DNA of 10,455 nt from CAYTAP01 sp964435775 (GTDB lineage: Bacteria; Planctomycetota; Phycisphaerae; Tepidisphaerales; Tepidisphaeraceae). The notes under the pieces were generated by a model. The model was not told the DNA's origin and did not search any database. It saw only the letters and a program-made list of their open reading frames with translations. The stretch lies in NCBI GenBank assembly GCA_964435775.1, contig CAYTAP010000126.1:1-10455 (forward strand), written 5' to 3'. The translations under genes and the position numbers were made by a program. This document shows, piece after piece, positions 7,556 to 10,455 of the stretch (positions within the stretch are counted from its first letter, which is position 1; the number at the start of each line of letters is the position of its first letter).

Positions 7556-7586
7556 AAAAAGCCCCGAAAACATAGGTTTTCAGGGC
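7556..7586 (-). terminator. Rho-independent terminator (- strand)
   Basis: On the - strand an 11-bp stem (GCCCTGAAAAC/GTTTTCGGGGC, one T:G wobble; 7586-7576 with 7571-7561) closes a 4-nt loop and is followed by five T (7560-7556). It is oriented to stop transcription coming from the right and sits 5 nt after the tRNA-Ser 3' fragment, as it would behind an intact tRNA-Ser gene. Confidence 0.85.
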
Positions 7587-7591
7587 GATAA

Positions 7592-7612
7592 CGGAGAGGG
7601 GGGGATTCAAAC
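7592..7612 (-). pseudogene. tRNA-Ser 3'-end fragment (probable att scar)
   Basis: Read on the - strand, this is G, the T-loop TTTGAAT, the T-stem strand CCCCC, the acceptor strand CCTCTCC and the discriminator G. That is exactly the last 21 nt of a bacterial tRNA-Ser without CCA. The similarity stops inside the T-arm: nothing to the right (7613 onward) continues the tRNA. The T-loop has T instead of the invariant C56, so it is no longer under tRNA selection. A 3' tRNA copy plus terminator is the usual mark left at the far end of an element that integrated into a tRNA gene. No full-length tRNA-Ser is in the window. Confidence 0.6.
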
Positions 7613-7763
7613 ATCTACATTTTCGCAAGTTTTCGCTTCCACCGGACTTACATCACAACGGCTTGTCGGCAAAGCAGTTGTATTTCCGTGTTCATTCCCA
7701 TTGGTTCCCACTCAATCCCGTCGGATATCTCCTTTTTCGGGACAAATCAGGGACAAGTTTCCG

Positions 7764-9920
7764 ATGGATCGGCCGTGGGGGCGGATGTATTTTTGCGCGA
7801 TGCTGCTTGCGGCTGGCGGTGTATCGAGCACCAGGCGGCGCTCACCCACCGGCGAACGGGCGGCCATCTACACACGCTTCAGCACGCGGGAGCAAAACTC
7901 CACCGGCGATCAGGTCCGCACCTGTCTTGAGTACGCCAGGAAGCTTGGTCTGTGGGTCGACCCGGAGTTGATCTTCTCCGATGAGGCCAAGAGCGGGCAG
8001 ATGTCCGATCGCGACAACTTTCAGCGAATGCTCGAAGCCCTTCGGCGCAACGAGTTTGATGTCATCATTTTCTTTTCAACCAGCCGACTGTTTCGCAAGC
8101 AGTGGAAAGCGCTGGAGTTCATCGACACCGAAATCCTTCCCCGGAAGAAGCGCTGCATCTTCCTATCCCAAGGCATCGATACCGCCGAGGACAAGCGGCG
8201 GTGGCGCATGTACATGAACCACTGCGCGCAAAATGATGAATATGTCACGGAAATGAACACTGCCGCCATCCGCGCCTCCCACATCGGGAAGCTGCGCCGC
8301 GGAGAAGTCGTTGGCGAGATGACCTTCGGCTATTGCGGGGAAGAGACCGCCGGCATCCCAACCCGCCGCGGGCGGCCGGCGCGCCGCTTTGTCATCGCGG
8401 AAGATTGCGCCCAGTGCGTGCGGGATGTGTTTCGATGGTTCGTCATCGAGTGGATGCCATACCATGAGATCGCCGCACGACTCAGGCGGGAAGGCTCGCC
8501 CAAGCCGCGAAGGGCGAGTCAATGGTCCTGCCGGGCGGTCAAGGGGTTATTGCAGAACCGGCGTTACATCGGTGATTTTTCTTACAGCCGCTCCGAAAAC
8601 GAGTACCACGATAAAGGAGTGCGGAAGGTCTGGCGTGACAAGCCGCTCTACGATATCAGCCTGCCCGAACTGCGGATCGTGAGCGATGAGCTGTTTCATC
8701 AGGCGCAGGCGCGGATCGCGTCAATGCCGGGTGCCGGCGGGCGGCGGCCGGGCCGATTGGCCGTGGATGACGACCGGCCACGACATCCATTGTCGCGGTA
8801 TCTGCAATGTCCATATCACACGGAAGGTTGGCTGTGGCTCACCGATGGCCACATCCATTGCCGTCGCTGTTTCTATGAACGTGAACGCCGCGTGCTCTTC
8901 TCGATGGTCCGCAAGGATGTGGCGCTGCAAGCCATCTGTCGAAACGTTGCAAGGGAGATCGTGCGGCGGGCGCCCCTGGTGGAGCGAGCCGTCGAGATGG
9001 CTTTGGCAACGGCGACGGCCAATGCCCAGCCCAACCGTCGCGAAGTCGAGCGCCATTCGGCCGAGATTGAGCGGCTGACGAGTTTAATCGGCTACAACCG
9101 GAGTCATCCTGGCGCCACGGAGGAGGAACAGGTCGAATCCGGCAAGGTATTGGATCGGCTGCAGCAGCAACGACGTTCGGCTCAGTCGAGCTTGGCCGCC
9201 GCTGAAGCTGCAATGGCCGCGCCGCGCAAACTACCCACAAGCGAGGAGTTGCGTTCGATCTTCAAGGACTTGGAGCGGGTATTGACGCATGCGGCGGCCT
9301 CCCAAGAGCCGGATGATGTGCAGCGCATCACAATCATCCTGCGTCAATTGATCGATGCGCCGATCAAGGTCAGCCAGGAAGGCGAAATGGTCAAGCAGCG
9401 GGGTTGGTTGCGCATCCACTTCGATCTGCATCTGGAGCGCTTGGTCGAGGGGGTAACCTTGCCGGAGGTGCAACCCGTGAGCATGTCGGTGGACATGGTG
9501 CCACCCAGCACCGGCATGGGCCGCGAGGCGGAGATCATGGAGCGGTATCGGGCTGGATTGCCGATGAAGGCCATCGCCCGGAAGCTGAAGATTCCTTATG
9601 ACCGCATCCGACGGATCGTCCGCAACCAGTTGAAGAACGATGGTGTCACCATCGCCGACGTGCGTGCCCGTCAACGCCTGCCCAGGGGCATGACCAGCGG
9701 CGGCAAGCACCTGCTGCTGGCCGAGCGGATTATGGAATCGTACCGCGGCGGTAAACTCTACGGCGAGATCGCCGATGAGCTGAAGATCGACATTCATCGC
9801 GTCAGCGATGTCATCCGCGCCTGGCATCGCGAGCGTGGCCTGGACATTCCCGACGGCCGGAACCGCCGGAAAGTGTTGAGCATCAAGAACAGATCCCGCC
9901 ACGATGTTCCGGCGGCATGA
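7764..9920 (+). CDS. Large serine recombinase with tandem C-terminal HTH repeats
   Basis: A 718-residue site-specific recombinase that would cut and rejoin DNA through a serine-DNA bond, as phage and element integrases do. The N-terminal resolvase domain (about 33-185) has IYTRFSTREQ with Tyr36, Arg38 and nucleophile Ser40, then Ser46/Gln50, Arg83 and SRLFRK (107-112). The recombinase domain follows (about 187-320; FGYCGEE...SCRAVKGLLQNRRYIGDF). A zinc ribbon has CPYH (349-352) and CRRC (366-369), with His replacing the second Cys. A coiled coil spans about 425-485. After the usual end of the family come two similar helix-turn-helix units (about 588-620 and 654-684; 13 of 31 aligned positions identical). 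The ATG at 7764 has AGGGA (7749-7753) 10 nt upstream; the frame opens at a TTG at 7701, and 7785 is another candidate start. About 32 residues precede the catalytic domain, so the true start may be later. The sequence looks intact, with no frameshift. Confidence 0.92.
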   Translation: MDRPWGRMYFCAMLLAAGGVSSTRRRSPTGERAAIYTRFSTREQNSTGDQVRTCLEYARKLGLWVDPELIFSDEAKSGQMSDRDNFQRMLEALRRNEFDVIIFFSTSRLFRKQWKALEFIDTEILPRKKRCIFLSQGIDTAEDKRRWRMYMNHCAQNDEYVTEMNTAAIRASHIGKLRRGEVVGEMTFGYCGEETAGIPTRRGRPARRFVIAEDCAQCVRDVFRWFVIEWMPYHEIAARLRREGSPKPRRASQWSCRAVKGLLQNRRYIGDFSYSRSENEYHDKGVRKVWRDKPLYDISLPELRIVSDELFHQAQARIASMPGAGGRRPGRLAVDDDRPRHPLSRYLQCPYHTEGWLWLTDGHIHCRRCFYERERRVLFSMVRKDVALQAICRNVAREIVRRAPLVERAVEMALATATANAQPNRREVERHSAEIERLTSLIGYNRSHPGATEEEQVESGKVLDRLQQQRRSAQSSLAAAEAAMAAPRKLPTSEELRSIFKDLERVLTHAAASQEPDDVQRITIILRQLIDAPIKVSQEGEMVKQRGWLRIHFDLHLERLVEGVTLPEVQPVSMSVDMVPPSTGMGREAEIMERYRAGLPMKAIARKLKIPYDRIRRIVRNQLKNDGVTIADVRARQRLPRGMTSGGKHLLLAERIMESYRGGKLYGEIADELKIDIHRVSDVIRAWHRERGLDIPDGRNRRKVLSIKNRSRHDVPAA

Positions 9921-9922
9921 AA

Positions 9923-9938
9923 TGTTCCACATGGAACA
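9923..9938. promoter_or_regulatory. parS-like palindrome
   Basis: TGTTCCACATGGAACA starts 3 bp behind the recombinase stop codon. It differs at one central position from TGTTCCACGTGGAACA, a known form of the ParB-binding parS site. The symmetry extends outward by two more pairs (9921-9940). It may be a chromosomal or element-borne centromere site, an operator or recombinase binding site, or simply the first of two hairpins ending the gene. A direct copy of the half-site ATGTTCC also lies at 9904-9910 in the end of the coding region. Confidence 0.45.
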
Positions 9939-9941
9939 TTG

Positions 9942-9973
9942 AAAAGCCTGGCATGGTCCGGGCTTTTTCTTTA
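9942..9973 (+). terminator. Rho-independent terminator of the recombinase gene
   Basis: AAAAGCCTGG (9942-9951) pairs with CCGGGCTTTT (9958-9967) through 10 bp with one T:G position around a 6-nt loop. It is followed by TTTTTCTTT (9964-9972). It stands 21 bp after the recombinase stop codon and isolates that gene from whatever follows. Confidence 0.88.
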
Positions 9974-10455
9974 GCTATCAGGGGCAGCACAGTATTCGCG
10001 TGGTAAGTGGATGGGTTCACTGTCGCACTGTTGCGCTGCCAAATCGCCCCGCACCGTTATTCGAGAGGTACTGTATCCACAGTCCTTCTCGAATAACGGT
10101 GAAACCCCATTCGCCGAGAAGGTTGTGGGAGCGGGAGTTATGAGCGGCGTTGGTGGTGGAGGGCGTCCAAGTGGTTGCCATAGGGCGCATTTATCCCTGC
10201 TGAACGATGGCGTATGCGGAAGGCGCGAAACATCGACAGAATATGGCGGCGCAATGAAATGGCCCTGCTGTAAGGCGCAGAAACAGTGATGGTTCGAACG
10301 GACATCCATTTGCCATCCACGCTTGCGCGGCCCGAGTTGGGGGACTGACTCCAGCGTGTCAGCGTGGCACATTGCTATTGCCGTATTGCCGTCACCAGCC
10401 GTTGAGAGTTGTGACCTTCACCATAGCTGCTCAATATAAGAAAGCGTGTGAGAAG
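9974..10455. other. Gene-free stretch to window end
   Basis: Open frames exist on both strands (for example + 10011-10289 and - 9971-10372), but none has family motifs, a ribosome-binding site or a plausible composition. Both run straight through the 50-nt hairpin. The only clear structure is that hairpin (10052-10101) and a small tandem ATTGCCGT pair at about 10378-10393. I see no gene here; it may be non-coding end DNA of the element or the degraded remains of a gene. Confidence 0.5.
10052..10101. repeat. 50-nt near-continuous inverted repeat
   Basis: CACCGTTATTCGAGA (10052-10066) and TCTCGAATAACGGTG (10087-10101) are perfect 15-bp complements. Inside, a G:T pair, a G:C pair and one mismatch lead to a 5-bp stem ACTGT/ACAGT (10070-10074, 10079-10083) with the 4-nt loop ATCC. 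Altogether about 22 of 23 positions pair. No T-run follows, so it is not an intrinsic terminator. Possible roles are a protein-binding site, a transfer or replication hairpin, a small structured RNA or a miniature mobile repeat. Confidence 0.85.

Larger units (their letters stand above)
7444..7763. other. Gene-free junction region with direct repeats
   Basis: This 320-bp stretch between tRNA-Val and the recombinase holds no convincing gene but many short repeats. ACTCAATCCCGTC occurs at 7523-7535 and 7710-7722. AGGGAAC-N4/5-AGCCCC occurs at 7494-7510 and 7548-7565. TTTTCGC occurs at 7620-7626 and 7630-7636 (10-bp period). GGGACAA occurs at 7739-7745 and 7750-7756 (11-bp period). A tRNA-Ser 3' fragment and its terminator lie at 7556-7612. 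The composition fits an attachment-site and integrase-control region. The last repeat pair lies directly before the recombinase start and could be an operator. Confidence 0.5.
7592..10455. mobile_element. Left end of a putative integrated element (partial)
   Basis: The proposed left border is the tRNA-Ser fragment. Its missing 5' part points to the right, so the element should extend rightwards and end at an intact - strand tRNA-Ser gene outside the window. The first gene inside is a large serine recombinase on the + strand, as expected for an integrase next to its att site, followed by a parS-like site, a terminator and gene-poor DNA. No cargo genes are visible yet. Serine recombinases rarely use tRNA genes as targets, so the link between border and enzyme is inference. 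Confidence 0.35.

Noticed and set aside
10052..10101. Integron attC site
   Set aside because: The outer ends do not carry RYYYAAC/GTTRRRY core sites in the right orientation, and no integron integrase or cassettes are present.
9971..10372. 133-codon open frame on the - strand
   Set aside because: No recognisable motif, no ribosome-binding site, and it passes through both arms of a perfect hairpin; the + strand frame at 10011-10289 is equally unconvincing.
1..10455. CRISPR array, toxin-antitoxin pair or defence genes
   Set aside because: No regularly spaced repeats of CRISPR size and no gene with matching motifs on either strand.

Overview
The window looks like a chromosomal segment of a GC-rich bacterium, most likely a planctomycete-type organism or a metagenome-assembled relative. 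The reasons are loosely packed, mostly monocistronic housekeeping genes, a ceramidase-N-terminal-like protein of a kind frequent in Planctomycetota, spacers filled with palindromic GC-rich repeats, a tRNA without an encoded CCA end, and a very long 'recombinase family' serine recombinase. This placement is inference; no ribosomal marker is present.

Left part (1-4182, + strand): a nested palindrome (5-61), then glucose-6-phosphate isomerase (pgi), a short mannose-1-phosphate guanylyltransferase (manC), the RuvX/YqgF resolvase-like protein and a small lipoprotein of unknown function. Pgi supplies fructose-6-phosphate and ManC makes GDP-mannose, so these two are metabolically linked through mannose-6-phosphate and mannose-1-phosphate. 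RuvX and the lipoprotein are 22 bp apart and probably co-transcribed. The spacers contain three different inverted-repeat elements.

Middle (4245-7205, - strand): a DegT/DnrJ/EryC1/StrS-type PLP sugar aminotransferase is followed by a cytosolic protein of the neutral/alkaline ceramidase N-terminal family. They are separated by 159 bp that holds a CCCTCTCCC-type hairpin repeat. They converge with the lipoprotein gene.

Right part (7298-10455): a good sigma70-type promoter drives tRNA-Val(GAC). After it, 320 bp without a gene carries several short direct repeats. It also carries, on the - strand, a 21-nt copy of the 3' end of a tRNA-Ser gene followed by an intact rho-independent terminator. This arrangement is what the distal border of an element integrated in a tRNA-Ser gene looks like. 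Just inside that border lies a 718-aa large serine recombinase with an unusual zinc ribbon and two tandem helix-turn-helix repeats at its C-terminus. Directly behind its stop codon are a parS-like 16-mer and a strong terminator. The last 480 bp contain no recognisable gene but hold a 50-nt near-continuous hairpin. The element, if real, continues past the right end of the window.
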